Shown: in pieces, positions 1 through 8,519 of the stretch
Numbering within the stretch: position 1 is the first letter of the stretch
How the letters are laid out: each line of letters begins with the position of its first letter
DNA from: Ilumatobacteraceae bacterium
Lineage (GTDB): Bacteria > Actinomycetota > Acidimicrobiia > Acidimicrobiales > Ilumatobacteraceae
Direction of reading: 5' to 3'
Assembly (NCBI GenBank): GCA_033344875.1
Contig: JAWPMO010000001.1
Span: 3,187,595 to 3,251,594, forward strand
DNA length: 64,000 bases
Program-made: the position numbers and the translations under genes
Notes under the pieces: generated by a model
Databases searched by the model: none
What the model saw: the letters and a program-made list of their open reading frames with translations, nothing else
Told to the model about the DNA's origin: nothing

Positions 1-233
1 AGGCCGGCGGCGACGTCGATGTCGATCACGCGGTCGAGGTGTTCGAGTGAGATCAGCGTGCCGCTCGTCATCGCGGTGGCGGTGAACGAGTGCCCGGCAC
101 CGATCGCCTTGACCCGCTGCCCGGCGACGTGCGCACGCCGCACGATCGCGGCGACCTCGTCGGTCGAGCGGGGTCGTTCGACGGCGATGGGAACACACGC
201 CTGGTTCTTCGCCCAGTTCCGAACCGCAGCCAT
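1..233 (-). CDS. FAD-linked sugar-lactone oxidase, N-terminal part (cut by window edge)
   Basis: The first 77 codons read from ATG at 233 and run off the left edge. The protein begins MAAVRNWAKNQACVP, followed by a PxSTDEVAAIVRRA segment and then KAIGAGHSFTA. This is the start of the FAD-binding (PCMH) domain of L-gulono-/D-arabinono-1,4-lactone oxidases, flavoenzymes that oxidise aldonolactones. The GAGHSF loop is the usual FAD contact of the family. No upstream in-frame ATG is close. The C-terminal substrate domain lies outside the window, so the substrate cannot be stated. Confidence 0.8.
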   Translation of the reverse strand, partial: MAAVRNWAKNQACVPIAVERPRSTDEVAAIVRRAHVAGQRVKAIGAGHSFTATAMTSGTLISLEHLDRVIDIDVAAG

Positions 234-295
234 CGGCCCATCGTACGGAGCGGCCTGCTCCGGAGCGCCGTCGGGGCGGCGACGGCCGCTCGGAT

Positions 296-688
296 TCAGA
301 CCGCGAGTCGTGCGGTGATCACGAGGCGGCCGTTGCAGCGCCTCACGTCGACACGTTCGGCGATCGAGCGGACGATGCCCAACCCACGGCCGGTGATCTG
401 CTCGACGGGGGCGACCCGCCAGCTGCTGACCTCACCGACGTCGGGTGCCGGGCCCTGGCTCTCGACCGTGAGCGCAACGGCGGCGTCGTCGCACTCGAGC
501 TCGAACAGGACCGGCCCACCGGTGCCGTGCTCGACCGCGTTGGTGACGAGTTCGCTGGCGACGAGTTGCGCATCCGAGTTGAGTTCGGGAGGCGAATCGG
601 CCAGGTGCTTGCGCACGAAGCGCCGGGCAGCTCCCACCTCGGCGAGGTCGGCTGCCAATTCGCACCTCATGACGCGCCCGTTCGCCAT
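296..688 (-). CDS. RsbW-like serine kinase / anti-sigma ATPase
   Basis: A 130-residue single-domain GHKL (HATPase_c_2) protein of the RsbW/SpoIIAB type. The N-box is visible in ASELVTNAVEHG and the G-box in TGRGLGIV. Members bind ATP, phosphorylate STAS anti-anti-sigma proteins and hold sigma factors inactive. ATG at 688 is chosen; alternative starts exist at 640 (ATG) and 718. It follows the LuxR gene on the same strand with a short gap. A second RsbW gene sits beside a sigma factor at 13.9 kb, so this one may be a paralogous input into the same partner-switching system. Which partner it binds is not visible. Confidence 0.8.
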   Translation of the reverse strand: MANGRVMRCELAADLAEVGAARRFVRKHLADSPPELNSDAQLVASELVTNAVEHGTGGPVLFELECDDAAVALTVESQGPAPDVGEVSSWRVAPVEQITGRGLGIVRSIAERVDVRRCNGRLVITARLAV

Positions 689-714
689 ACGCTTCAGTCT
701 ACCCATCGACCATG

Positions 715-1404
715 TCACCCCGATCGTTGTGCGAGGCGACGCTCGGGTGGGGGGAGGTCGTACTTGGCCGCGAGCAGCGCCGCGTTCGTCCGGTTGTTGA
801 CACCGAGCTTCGCGAACACGCGCCGCACATACGTCTTGACGGTGTCGACCGAGAGGAAGAGTTCCTGCGCGATCTCGGGATTGGAGAAGCCGAGCGCCAG
901 CAGGGCGAGCACCTCCTGCTCGCGCATCGACAGTGCTTCGCCGGAGCCGCGCCCGACCGAACGGCTCGAGTCGGACCAGCCGAGGCGTTCGCCCGCAGCG
1001 ACCCGTTCGAGCTGTTCGACCAGCAACTCACCGCTGACACTCTTCAGGATGACGGCGGACACCCCGATCGACTTGGCGATGTCGAGGAATCGGGGCGCCG
1101 CGTCCCACGTGTAGAGCACGATGTGGTCGACGAGGCCGTCCTCGGTCATCTGCCGGGCGCGGTCGAGCGCATCCCGGCGACCCGCGAACGTGTCGAAGAG
1201 GGCGATGTGGGCGCGCTCGTCCGGGGTGCCGCCGATCTGGTGTTCGACGACGGTGATCCGGTCGCTGAACGGGCTCAGCATCGAGTGCAGCCCTCGCAGG
1301 ATCACCTCGTAGTCGTTCACGAGTGACACCCGGATCGGCGACGGGACGTTCCGCCCCGACCCTCCGGGGGACGGGATCGTGTCGGGCTCGCGGTCCCGGC
1401 CCAT
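715..1404 (-). CDS. NarL/LuxR-family response regulator with degenerate receiver
   Basis: About 229 residues. A receiver-like domain (roughly 20-130) is followed by a C-terminal LuxR HTH: LSMREQEVLALLALGFSNPEIA, then SVDTVKTYVRRVFAKLGV. The receiver keeps a central Asp (ALFDTF) and the late Lys (AVILKS), but the usual acidic pair reads ND (SLVNDYEV), so normal Mg-dependent phosphorylation is doubtful. The start overlaps the stop of a 33-codon ORF (GTGATG), which points to translational coupling. The RsbW-like gene follows directly. It probably regulates the envelope operon upstream or the sigma system; its targets are unknown. No cognate histidine kinase is adjacent. Confidence 0.85.
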   Translation of the reverse strand: MGRDREPDTIPSPGGSGRNVPSPIRVSLVNDYEVILRGLHSMLSPFSDRITVVEHQIGGTPDERAHIALFDTFAGRRDALDRARQMTEDGLVDHIVLYTWDAAPRFLDIAKSIGVSAVILKSVSGELLVEQLERVAAGERLGWSDSSRSVGRGSGEALSMREQEVLALLALGFSNPEIAQELFLSVDTVKTYVRRVFAKLGVNNRTNAALLAAKYDLPPPERRLAQRSG

Positions 1405-1505
1405 CACGCGGTGACCGCCATCTCGGCGGACGGCTCGGCACCGGGTGAGACACCTTGCGGAGTCGCAGCCGCAACCGGCGGATCGGTGCGGGTCGGTGCG
1501 ATCAT
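1404..1505 (-). CDS. 33-aa small ORF coupled to the LuxR gene
   Basis: ATG at 1505 is preceded by a strong Shine-Dalgarno (GAAGGAGACC, 1511-1520). The ORF runs 33 codons, and its TGA overlaps the GTG/ATG start of the LuxR gene. The peptide is Pro/Ala/Thr-rich with no membrane segment or recognisable motif. It may be a real small protein or a leader ORF whose translation opens the luxR start. A SigB-like promoter lies about 50 nt upstream. This is the best ribosome-binding site in the immediate area, and that is the main support for calling it. Confidence 0.5.
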   Translation of the reverse strand: MIAPTRTDPPVAAATPQGVSPGAEPSAEMAVTA

Positions 1506-1557
1506 GGGCAGGTCTCCTTCCGTGGCGCCGGGGGATCTACTGGGCGCTGAACCGGAC

Positions 1558-1583
1558 ATACCCGTCGTTCCACGGGGCGAAAC
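1558..1583 (-). promoter_or_regulatory. SigB/SigF-type promoter for small ORF-luxR
   Basis: Reading the minus strand gives GTTTCG, 14 nt, GGGTAT. This matches the actinobacterial SigF / Bacillus SigB pattern GTTT-N14/15-GGGTAT. The -10 element ends 52 nt before ATG 1505. It lies inside the gap between the phospholipase D gene and the small ORF, where a promoter is needed. Confidence 0.6.
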
Positions 1584-1603
1584 CAGCAGGGTGACCGCGA
1601 CCG

Positions 1604-2767
1604 CTACATCCACGGACGCATCTGGTGCATCGCCCGCTCGAGGAGGCGTTGCGGCAGGCCCCGCCGTTCCCAGCGGGAGAGGTCGATCTCTTCGCTCCGT
1701 CCGAGGTCGGCGTCGAAGTCGGTGTCGAGCGCCGACACGAACGAGTCGTCGAACACCACCAGGTTCACCTCCTCGTCGAGCGACGTCGACCGATGGTTGA
1801 AGTTGGCGGAACCGATGATCCCGACGGCGCCGTCGACCGTCATCACCTTGGCGTGCAACATCGACGGCTGGTAGTTCCACACGTCGATTCCCGCGTCGAG
1901 CAGCTCGCGGTAGCGAACCTCGCCGGCGAGCTGGACGAACCGCTTGTCGGCACCCGGCCCGGGGGTCAGCAACTGGACGTCGACCCCCCGGTCCGCGGCA
2001 GCGACCAGGCGACCGGACAGATCGTCGTCGGGCACGAAGTACGCGGTCGTGATCCGGATCCGTTCGGTGGCGAGTTCGACGATCGCCCGCACGGTCATCG
2101 AGATCGAGTTCCACCCCGGCTCGGCGGTCCCCATGATCACCTGCACGTCGACATCCCCGGGTGCGCCGTGGTCGGGGAAGCGATCGACCTCGGCATCGAA
2201 CAGACATGGCTCGGTCTCGATCCAGTTGTCGAGGAAGGCGGCGCGCAGACCATTGACCGCCGGGCCGGACAGACGCACATGTGTGTCGCGCCATCCCCCG
2301 TCGGTGTGACCGTCGCCCATCCATTCGTCGGCGATCCCGACCCCGCCGGTGAACCCGACGAGCTCGTCGCACACCATGACCTTGCGGTGCGTTCGGTGGT
2401 TGGCTTGCAGTGGGTGTCGTGGATCGGGCTGCCGGAACCAGCGCACGTCGACGCCGTGGTCTTCCATCCGATGCACGAGCGCTCGGTCGACCGGCTTCGC
2501 TCCGACGCCGTCGAGCAGTACCCGCACGCGCACCCCGCGGTCGGCGGCGCGCCCGAGGGCGTCCGCGAACTGGGTGCCGATCGCTCCGGTCCAGTACACG
2601 AACGTGAGCAGGTCGATCGACGTCGTCGCGTCCTCGATCGCCGCCAGCATGGCGGGGAAGATCTGTTCGCCGTTGCGCAGGACGTCGATCCGGTTGCCCG
2701 ACGTGGTCGGTACCCCGCTGACGGCTGTGAGGGTGCGGCGCAGCTGTTCGACACGTTGGTCGATCAC
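1604..2767 (-). CDS. Phospholipase D / cardiolipin synthase-like protein
   Basis: 387 residues from a GTG start that overlaps the PAP2 stop by 4 bp (GTGA). Two HKD motifs are seen: HRTHRKVMVCDE in the first half and HAKVMTVDG with downstream GSANFNHRS in the second half. This is the two-domain layout of cardiolipin synthases and bacterial PLDs, which transfer phosphatidyl groups through a phospho-His intermediate. There is no N-terminal membrane segment, unlike E. coli ClsA, so it resembles the ClsB-like soluble type. It sits last in a lipid and polyphosphate operon with PAP2 and a lipid kinase. Cardiolipin synthase is the likeliest role, but a PLD hydrolase cannot be excluded. Confidence 0.85.
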   Translation of the reverse strand: MIDQRVEQLRRTLTAVSGVPTTSGNRIDVLRNGEQIFPAMLAAIEDATTSIDLLTFVYWTGAIGTQFADALGRAADRGVRVRVLLDGVGAKPVDRALVHRMEDHGVDVRWFRQPDPRHPLQANHRTHRKVMVCDELVGFTGGVGIADEWMGDGHTDGGWRDTHVRLSGPAVNGLRAAFLDNWIETEPCLFDAEVDRFPDHGAPGDVDVQVIMGTAEPGWNSISMTVRAIVELATERIRITTAYFVPDDDLSGRLVAAADRGVDVQLLTPGPGADKRFVQLAGEVRYRELLDAGIDVWNYQPSMLHAKVMTVDGAVGIIGSANFNHRSTSLDEEVNLVVFDDSFVSALDTDFDADLGRSEEIDLSRWERRGLPQRLLERAMHQMRPWM

Positions 2768-3534
2768 GAGGTGACCAGTTCGTCGGGGTCGAGCTCGGCA
2801 CGATCGTGGAGTTGTGGTGACTCCTCGAACGGCAACGTGCGGTGCACGACCCTCCACATGACGACGAGCACGACCGCACCGAGCGCCAAGCCCGCGACGG
2901 CGTCGCTGAGATAGTGCATGCCGAGGTACAGCCGCGACAGCACCATGCCGATCGGCATCACCACCGCGATCAGCACGGCGATCGCACGCGGACCAGGGCG
3001 TCGGGTCCGCATGAAGATGACCAGGGCGAGCCCGACGTAGAACACGGTGGCGGCAGCGATGTGGCCGCTCGGGAAGCTGTCGGTCGGCGCGCCGTCGAGC
3101 TGTTCGACCGGTGGTCGATCGCGACCCACGAGTCGCGCGGAGAGACCGAAGGCCGACACCTCCACCAGCAGCCCGCCGACGATCAGTGCGTACTCGTGCC
3201 ATCGTCGGAACAGCCACAGGCAGACCGGGATCAGCGCGACCCCGACGATCACCTTGGTCAACGTGTCGCTGGCGAGGGAGACGAGTTCGGCGAACGTCGT
3301 CAGCGACGCGGAACGTCGATCTTCGAACCAGCGGATCAGGTCGGCGTCGCGCTCGCCGAGAGCGGAGCCGTCCCACCACTCGACGACGGCGAGTCCGACG
3401 ATCGTGAGCACGCCGGCGGACGCGAGGAACGTCGTCAGCATCATCAACCAACCGGTCCGATCGATCGGCGACGTCCGCCAATCGATGCCGGGACGCCGGT
3501 CGTCGGTCTGCTCACGTGGGTGGTCGTCGGTCAT
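2764..3534 (-). CDS. PAP2-family membrane phosphatase
   Basis: 256 residues with about six hydrophobic segments. All three PAP2 phosphatase signatures are present in order: LVGRDRP, SFPSGH and SRLYLGMHYLSD. The family dephosphorylates lipid phosphates (phosphatidate, undecaprenyl pyrophosphate, phosphatidylglycerophosphate) at the membrane. The start is 9 nt from the PPK2 stop, and its end overlaps the phospholipase D start. In this setting phosphatidate or phosphatidylglycerophosphate is a reasonable substrate guess, but the sequence does not distinguish among them. Confidence 0.88.
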   Translation of the reverse strand: MTDDHPREQTDDRRPGIDWRTSPIDRTGWLMMLTTFLASAGVLTIVGLAVVEWWDGSALGERDADLIRWFEDRRSASLTTFAELVSLASDTLTKVIVGVALIPVCLWLFRRWHEYALIVGGLLVEVSAFGLSARLVGRDRPPVEQLDGAPTDSFPSGHIAAATVFYVGLALVIFMRTRRPGPRAIAVLIAVVMPIGMVLSRLYLGMHYLSDAVAGLALGAVVLVVMWRVVHRTLPFEESPQLHDRAELDPDELVTS

Positions 3535-3543
3535 GTCCGCCTC

Positions 3544-4380
3544 TCAGTTCGGGGGCTCGAGGCGGGCACGCAGCGCCGCGAGCTCGGCATCGGTGAAGGG
3601 CTCGGGGTAGCTCTCGCCGAACCGTTCGAAGTGTTCGACGAGGAGGGACCCGACGACCCAGTTGCGGTGCCACTTGTGGTCGGCCGGGATCACGTACCAG
3701 GGGGCGTGTTCGGTCGAGGTCCGGCCGACGGCCTTGCCGTAGACGACCTGCCACTCGTCCCATCGGGCACGGGTCTCGACGTCGGACTCGGAGAACTTCC
3801 AGCGTTTGTCGGCGCGGCGCAAACGGCGCAGGAACCTCGCCCGCTGCTCGTCGTAGGAGATGTGGAGCAGACACTTCACGACGGTGACGCCGTCGTTCGT
3901 CAGTTCGTCCTCGAAGTCGATGATCTCACCGATGCGCTCGTCGAACTCGTCACCGGTCATACCGTCCTCGACCGCCGGGACGAAGAGGTCTTCGTAGTGG
4001 GAGCGGTCGAACACGGTGAGGCGACCGGGCTCGGGCACCTGGCGCCGGATCCGCTCGAGGAAGTGTTCGTCGACCTCGTCGCCCTCGGGTTCGGTGAAGC
4101 TGGCGACGTCCACCTTGGCGGGGTTCATCGCTTGCACCACGTGCTTGATCGTCCCGTTCTTGCCCGAACAGTCGAGCCCCTGCAGGATCAGGAGGATCGC
4201 ATGGTCCTCGTTCGCCATCATCAATTCGTGCAGGTCGAACAGGCGGGGGCGGATGTCGTCGTCGAGTTGGTCTTTCGCGTCCGACTTCGAGAGCAGGGTC
4301 GCGCCGGGGTCGAAGCCGGCGAGGGTCAGGTCGTCGTCGCCGGGAGCGGTCAGACGGGCGCTCAGCGGTTGATCGCTCAC
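3544..4380 (-). CDS. ppk2: Polyphosphate kinase 2 (PPK2 family)
   Basis: 278 residues from GTG 4380, overlapping the lipid-kinase stop (GTGA). The Walker A is LQGLDCSGKNGT, the Walker B region reads TVFDRSHYED, and the lid contains RFLRRLRRADKRWKF. These are the conserved features of PPK2, which transfers phosphate between polyphosphate and nucleotides, usually making NTP/NDP from polyP. The single-domain length (about 280 aa) fits class I/III enzymes. Its place in an envelope and lipid operon under a stress-type promoter suggests use of polyP as an energy reserve during stress. Confidence 0.93.
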   Translation of the reverse strand: MSDQPLSARLTAPGDDDLTLAGFDPGATLLSKSDAKDQLDDDIRPRLFDLHELMMANEDHAILLILQGLDCSGKNGTIKHVVQAMNPAKVDVASFTEPEGDEVDEHFLERIRRQVPEPGRLTVFDRSHYEDLFVPAVEDGMTGDEFDERIGEIIDFEDELTNDGVTVVKCLLHISYDEQRARFLRRLRRADKRWKFSESDVETRARWDEWQVVYGKAVGRTSTEHAPWYVIPADHKWHRNWVVGSLLVEHFERFGESYPEPFTDAELAALRARLEPPN

Positions 4381-5249
4381 GGGCACCTGACCTCCAGCGC
4401 CGCGGGTTCGATCGTGAACTCGAGTCGATCCGTCTCGGGACGGTCCTCGCCATCGAGTTCGTACGGCGCCGGTTCATCGAGGTCGACGGTGACCGTGGTG
4501 CCGGTGTACCGCTCGACCAGATGCTTCGGTTGTTCGCGCCGACGCATGAGGCGCCAGCCGATCGTCAGCCAGTCACGGAGCCGTTCTGCGGTGAGGATCG
4601 CGATGTCGAGGCGGCCGTCGTCGGGCGCCGCGTCGGGGAACACCTGGAGGCCGCCGGTGACCGCGCCGCAGTTGCCGACGAGCACCATCGCCGTGCGGCC
4701 GGACCACACCGCCTCGCCGTCGACCGTCACCGATGCTCGGACGATCTGCGCCGGCAGGTTCTTCGCGCCGGAGATCATGTAGGCGACGCTCCCGAACCGA
4801 CGTTTGACGGTGGAGTCGGCATCGCGGATCATCGCCGCGTCGAAGCCGACGCCGGCCATGACGAGGAACTTCTCGTCGTTGACCACGCCGACGTCGAGGG
4901 TGGTCGTCGTCGACGACACCGCGCACGGCACCGCGTCGAGACCGACGGGGATCGACAGGTTCTCGGCGAGCAGGTTCCCGGTGCCCAGTGGCACCACGCC
5001 GAGCGCCGTCGAGGTGCCGGCGAGTGTCTCAGCGACCGCTCGCACCGTGCCGTCGCCACCGCAGGCGACCACGGTGTCGCAGCCACGCTCGATCGCCTCG
5101 GCCGTCTGGCCGGGCCCCGGATCGTCGGCGGTCGTGGGCGACCATCGGATCCGGTGCGCCGATTCGTGCGGGGCGAACGCCCGCTCGAGATCGCCGACCG
5201 TGATGGCGCTGCCGGACTTCGGGTTGTAGACGACGGTGACGTCGCTCAC
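4377..5249 (-). CDS. Diacylglycerol/sphingosine kinase-family lipid kinase
   Basis: 290 residues from GTG 5249, overlapping the previous stop by 4 bp. It starts VSDVTVVYNPKSGS and contains the nucleotide motif GGDGTVRAVAETL, then VVPLGTGNLLA, both diagnostic of the DAGK catalytic domain. Members phosphorylate diacylglycerol or related lipids with ATP. The C-terminal beta-sandwich includes DGRLDIAIL, usual for DgkB/YegS-like enzymes. Together with PAP2 it could cycle phosphatidate and diacylglycerol. The true lipid substrate is not known. Confidence 0.9.
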   Translation of the reverse strand: MSDVTVVYNPKSGSAITVGDLERAFAPHESAHRIRWSPTTADDPGPGQTAEAIERGCDTVVACGGDGTVRAVAETLAGTSTALGVVPLGTGNLLAENLSIPVGLDAVPCAVSSTTTTLDVGVVNDEKFLVMAGVGFDAAMIRDADSTVKRRFGSVAYMISGAKNLPAQIVRASVTVDGEAVWSGRTAMVLVGNCGAVTGGLQVFPDAAPDDGRLDIAILTAERLRDWLTIGWRLMRRREQPKHLVERYTGTTVTVDLDEPAPYELDGEDRPETDRLEFTIEPAALEVRCP

Positions 5250-6109
5250 GAATTGTCCTCGATCCGGCGGTACCGGTGGCTGAACACGCAGAACGCTCCG
5301 TACAGCATCAGGCCGACGGCGCTCACCCAGACGAGCAGTTCCCCCGTCGTAGTGGTCGCGACCTTGCGGAGGGCCCCGTCGAAACCGCGGGCATCGTCGG
5401 GATCGAACCTGATCGCGGCGCGAGCGACGAAGAATCCGACGAGGATCGTCACGACACCCCGACCGATCCACCCGGCGACACCGGCGGCGATGACGACCCG
5501 GTCGACCGCCTCGTCGTCGGATTCATCGACACCGTGGAGGTCCTCCGTGAAGCTGCGCATGATGCCCTTGTGCACGACGAACACGAGGCCGACTGCGATC
5601 GTGATCACACCGCCGGCCGTCACGAGCACACGTCCCCATCCCGTCTCGAGCAACGACTTGGACAGCTGCTCGACGGTGCTCTCGCCGCCGCTCTCACTGC
5701 CGCGCTGCACGGTCCGTGCCGCCGTGAACGCGAGGAGCACGTAGAAGCCCGCCGAGAATCCGTAGCCGACACGGTGTGCCCATGCCGACAGGTCGTTGCC
5801 TCGGATCACCGCGACGCTCAACACCCGCCAGAGGAAGTACAGGACGAGCCCGACCGCCATCACCGAGAGCAGGATGCGACCGCCCGGCTGCTCGAGCACT
5901 CGATTGAGCGCGCCGCTCGGTGAGGCTTCGTCGTCGCTCGGTTCCTGTCGGGCGATCTGCGTCGCCGTCGCACCGAAGAGGAGGTACACGAACCCTTTGG
6001 CGACCCAGCCGAGCTGACCGACCGTCTCGAGCCACGGGCGTTCGCGCACCGCGTCGTTCACTCCGTCGGCGACGTCGTCGCCATCGGTTCGCAAGCCTGC
6101 TGTGCTCAT
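5246..6109 (-). CDS. DUF1206 multi-pass membrane protein
   Basis: 287 residues from ATG 6109 (ATGA overlap with the upstream gene). About six transmembrane segments are arranged as three similar pairs. Each pair opens with a GxxGWVAKGFVYLLFG-like or GWGRVLVTAGG/GWIGRGVVTILVG sequence, the repeated signature of DUF1206. The function of the family is unknown; it is common in actinobacterial stress-related gene sets. The ORF extends upstream to 6250, but that part overlaps the neighbour and lacks conserved features, so ATG 6109 is preferred. Confidence 0.85.
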   Translation of the reverse strand: MSTAGLRTDGDDVADGVNDAVRERPWLETVGQLGWVAKGFVYLLFGATATQIARQEPSDDEASPSGALNRVLEQPGGRILLSVMAVGLVLYFLWRVLSVAVIRGNDLSAWAHRVGYGFSAGFYVLLAFTAARTVQRGSESGGESTVEQLSKSLLETGWGRVLVTAGGVITIAVGLVFVVHKGIMRSFTEDLHGVDESDDEAVDRVVIAAGVAGWIGRGVVTILVGFFVARAAIRFDPDDARGFDGALRKVATTTTGELLVWVSAVGLMLYGAFCVFSHRYRRIEDNS

Positions 6110-7005
6110 GTTGGTTCCCCGTGGTCCGTGGTCGTCGTCGAGGTGAGATCGGCCGGATGGTGGTCGTCGGCGGTCTCGTGACGTGGGTCGCCGGTACCCC
6201 GATCGGGTGAACCCGAAACCTGCACGACGGGCAGTCGAGCCGCCAACCACCAGGGCACGAACTGGGCGACGACGACGAAGAGGGCCAGCAGCAGCGTCGC
6301 CAGTCGCGCCAGTGCGAACGCACGCGACATGTCGCCGCGACTCGACACGGCGAGCAGCCCTGCGTCGGTCGCGGTGCGCCGATAGTCGTCGAGGAGATCG
6401 GCGCTGTTCGCCAGCGCCGCTCGGGTCTCCGCGAGGTCGGCCCGCACCGCGTCGACGCGGCCGCCGATGTCGTCCGACCCGTCGGCGAACGTCTGCAGTT
6501 CGCTCGTCAGTCTCGTGAGGTCGTCGCCGATCGGGTCGAACGCGGCGCGCAGGTTGGAGATCGCGACGGGCAGCGGGACCTCCGGGTCGTAGTCGGGTCC
6601 GAACGGGACACTCGACAGCCCGCTGAGCGCAGTATCGATCGCGCCACTCAACGACTGGACCGTCGACAGCGCGACGTCGATGTCTTCGAAGCTCTCCGGC
6701 AGCGAGGACGACAGCGACGCGGTGGTCGAGGCCACTCCGGCGGTGTCGCCCAACGCCGATTCGACCGCGCCGAGCGTCGCCCCGACCGTCTCGAGGCCCG
6801 CGTCGAGCGACTCGATGAGTTGCTCGGCGACGTCGATCGTCTCGATCACGCTGACCGACGCCGCCTCACCGATCTGCAGGCTCTGGTCGAGGTTCTCGTC
6901 GAGATCCGTCAGGAACAGCCAGCCGGTGACCCCGAGCACCAGACCGGCGACGACGCCGAACACCGCGATCCCACGGAAACAACGGGCGGCGGTTGCTGCG
7001 TTCAC
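6106..7005 (-). CDS. Two-TM membrane protein with long helical exo-domain
   Basis: 299 residues from GTG 7005, overlapping the permease stop by 4 bp. The first transmembrane helix is near residues 12-32 (GIAVFGVVAGLVLGVTGWLF) and the second near 238-257. Between them lie about 200 residues rich in Ala, Asp, Leu and Ser with heptad-like spacing, likely helical or coiled coil, and outside the membrane. The C-terminal tail is hydrophilic and Thr/Asp-rich. It is translationally linked to the ABC permease, so it may be an accessory subunit of that exporter. No named family is recognised. Confidence 0.75.
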   Translation of the reverse strand: MNAATAARCFRGIAVFGVVAGLVLGVTGWLFLTDLDENLDQSLQIGEAASVSVIETIDVAEQLIESLDAGLETVGATLGAVESALGDTAGVASTTASLSSSLPESFEDIDVALSTVQSLSGAIDTALSGLSSVPFGPDYDPEVPLPVAISNLRAAFDPIGDDLTRLTSELQTFADGSDDIGGRVDAVRADLAETRAALANSADLLDDYRRTATDAGLLAVSSRGDMSRAFALARLATLLLALFVVVAQFVPWWLAARLPVVQVSGSPDRGTGDPRHETADDHHPADLTSTTTTDHGEPT

Positions 7006-8519
7006 GCCGCCGCCTTCGCCGAGAGCTGCCGCCTCAGACCGAGGATGGCGATCGCGCCGTAGCCGACCACGAGGGCGGACAGGCCGATGATCACCGAGTT
7101 GTCCGGCGGGAGACCGCGCAGCATCACGTCCTGGAACGAGGCGATGCCATAGGTCACCGGCAACATCCAGGAGATGACGCTGACCGGAGCGGCGAGACCG
7201 TCGATCGGGAGGATGAAACCGCTGAAGAACAGTCCGGCCAGCAGCACGAGCATCGCATACTGCACCGCCTGACTCTCGGTGCCCGCCACGATGGCGAGCA
7301 CCATGCCGAGCGCGAGCGAGGCCAGGAGCACGCCGACGACCGTGAAGGCGACCCAGCCGACCGAGCCGGCCAGTGGGACGCTGAGGCCGTACACCGATGC
7401 CGCCATCAGCAACGCACCGACGGCCGTGCCAACCAGCAGGTAGGCGAAGATCTTGCCGATGATGATCTCGACCGACGAGAGCGGTCCGACCCGCATGAGT
7501 TCGAACAGTCCGGTCCGACGGTCACGCACCAGTGACAAGGCCGCGAACGTGAGTGCGAGGTGCTGGAGCAGGAGTGCGAGCGAGGCCGGGGTGAAGTACT
7601 CGGTGGGGTTGATCCGGCCGTCGAGTCGGTTGTCGGTGCGGCTCTGGAAGGGTCGGATCAGGATCTCGGGATCGAGGATCACGACCTCGTCGAGCGATGC
7701 CGTCAGGGTGGCGACGGCATCGGCGAGTTCGGTGAGTTCCTCGTCGGTCGTCTCCTCGCTGATGGTCTGCAACTCGTCGGTGATCTCCAACGTGTCGGTC
7801 CGGGCCGCTGCCAGTGCCTCGCCGCGCTGATCGTCACCGAGGTCCAGACGGTCGAGCACGGTCGCCGAGCCGCTCAGCGCGTCCTCGACCAGATCGAGTT
7901 CGGTGACGAGCAGATCGCGGGTCGCGATCGGGTCCTCGGCCAGTTCGTTGCTCAGCGCGAGCAGCCGGTCGCGCATCGTTGCGCTGTCGGGCATCGAGTC
8001 CTGCGCCTCGACGGCGAGCGTGGTCAGCACGGTCGCGTTCACCTCTTGGATCGCGAGCCGGGCAGAGATCTCGACCGCGCCTTCCTGAATGGGATCGATC
8101 TCGTTGTGGATCAACCGGATGACGGCGCGCTCCCCGGCCATGACCTCAGTCGCCGGGTCGTCCGGGAAGATCACGACGAGGTCGGCACGCCCCGCGTCGA
8201 GTTCGGCGACGCCTTCGGCCTCGGTGGCCACCATGCCCTGCGACTCGATGAAGTCGGAGAGGTCGGCCTCGTAGGTGTCGAGCACCTCCTCGTAGATCGA
8301 ACCCTCCGGCCCGACGAAGATCGCTCGCTTCACGATCGCCGTCTCCGAGTATCCCGACCCGAACAGCACCAGCAGTGCGAACGGGCCGACGACGAGGAGC
8401 GCGACCAAGCGCGGTTGGCGGATGATCTCGACGACCTCTTTGCGGAGGAACGCGAACGAACGAATGACGACGGCCCAGAGCGGGCGGACGACCGAGAGGG
8501 AGTTGTCGGTGACGCTCAC
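7002..8519 (-). CDS. ABC-2 type exporter permease
   Basis: 505 residues. One membrane helix lies near residues 40-58, followed by about 250 residues outside the membrane with helical content, then five or six helices in the last 200 residues. This is the topology of ABC2_membrane_3 (YhgE/Pip or NatB-like) permeases that export drugs, lipids or envelope components. The C-terminal half contains RVGPLSSVEIIIGKIFAYL, typical of the family. It overlaps the ATPase gene by 4 bp and pairs with it. The cargo is unknown; the neighbouring lipid enzymes make a lipid or envelope substrate attractive. Confidence 0.88.
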   Translation of the reverse strand: MSVTDNSLSVVRPLWAVVIRSFAFLRKEVVEIIRQPRLVALLVVGPFALLVLFGSGYSETAIVKRAIFVGPEGSIYEEVLDTYEADLSDFIESQGMVATEAEGVAELDAGRADLVVIFPDDPATEVMAGERAVIRLIHNEIDPIQEGAVEISARLAIQEVNATVLTTLAVEAQDSMPDSATMRDRLLALSNELAEDPIATRDLLVTELDLVEDALSGSATVLDRLDLGDDQRGEALAAARTDTLEITDELQTISEETTDEELTELADAVATLTASLDEVVILDPEILIRPFQSRTDNRLDGRINPTEYFTPASLALLLQHLALTFAALSLVRDRRTGLFELMRVGPLSSVEIIIGKIFAYLLVGTAVGALLMAASVYGLSVPLAGSVGWVAFTVVGVLLASLALGMVLAIVAGTESQAVQYAMLVLLAGLFFSGFILPIDGLAAPVSVISWMLPVTYGIASFQDVMLRGLPPDNSVIIGLSALVVGYGAIAILGLRRQLSAKAAA

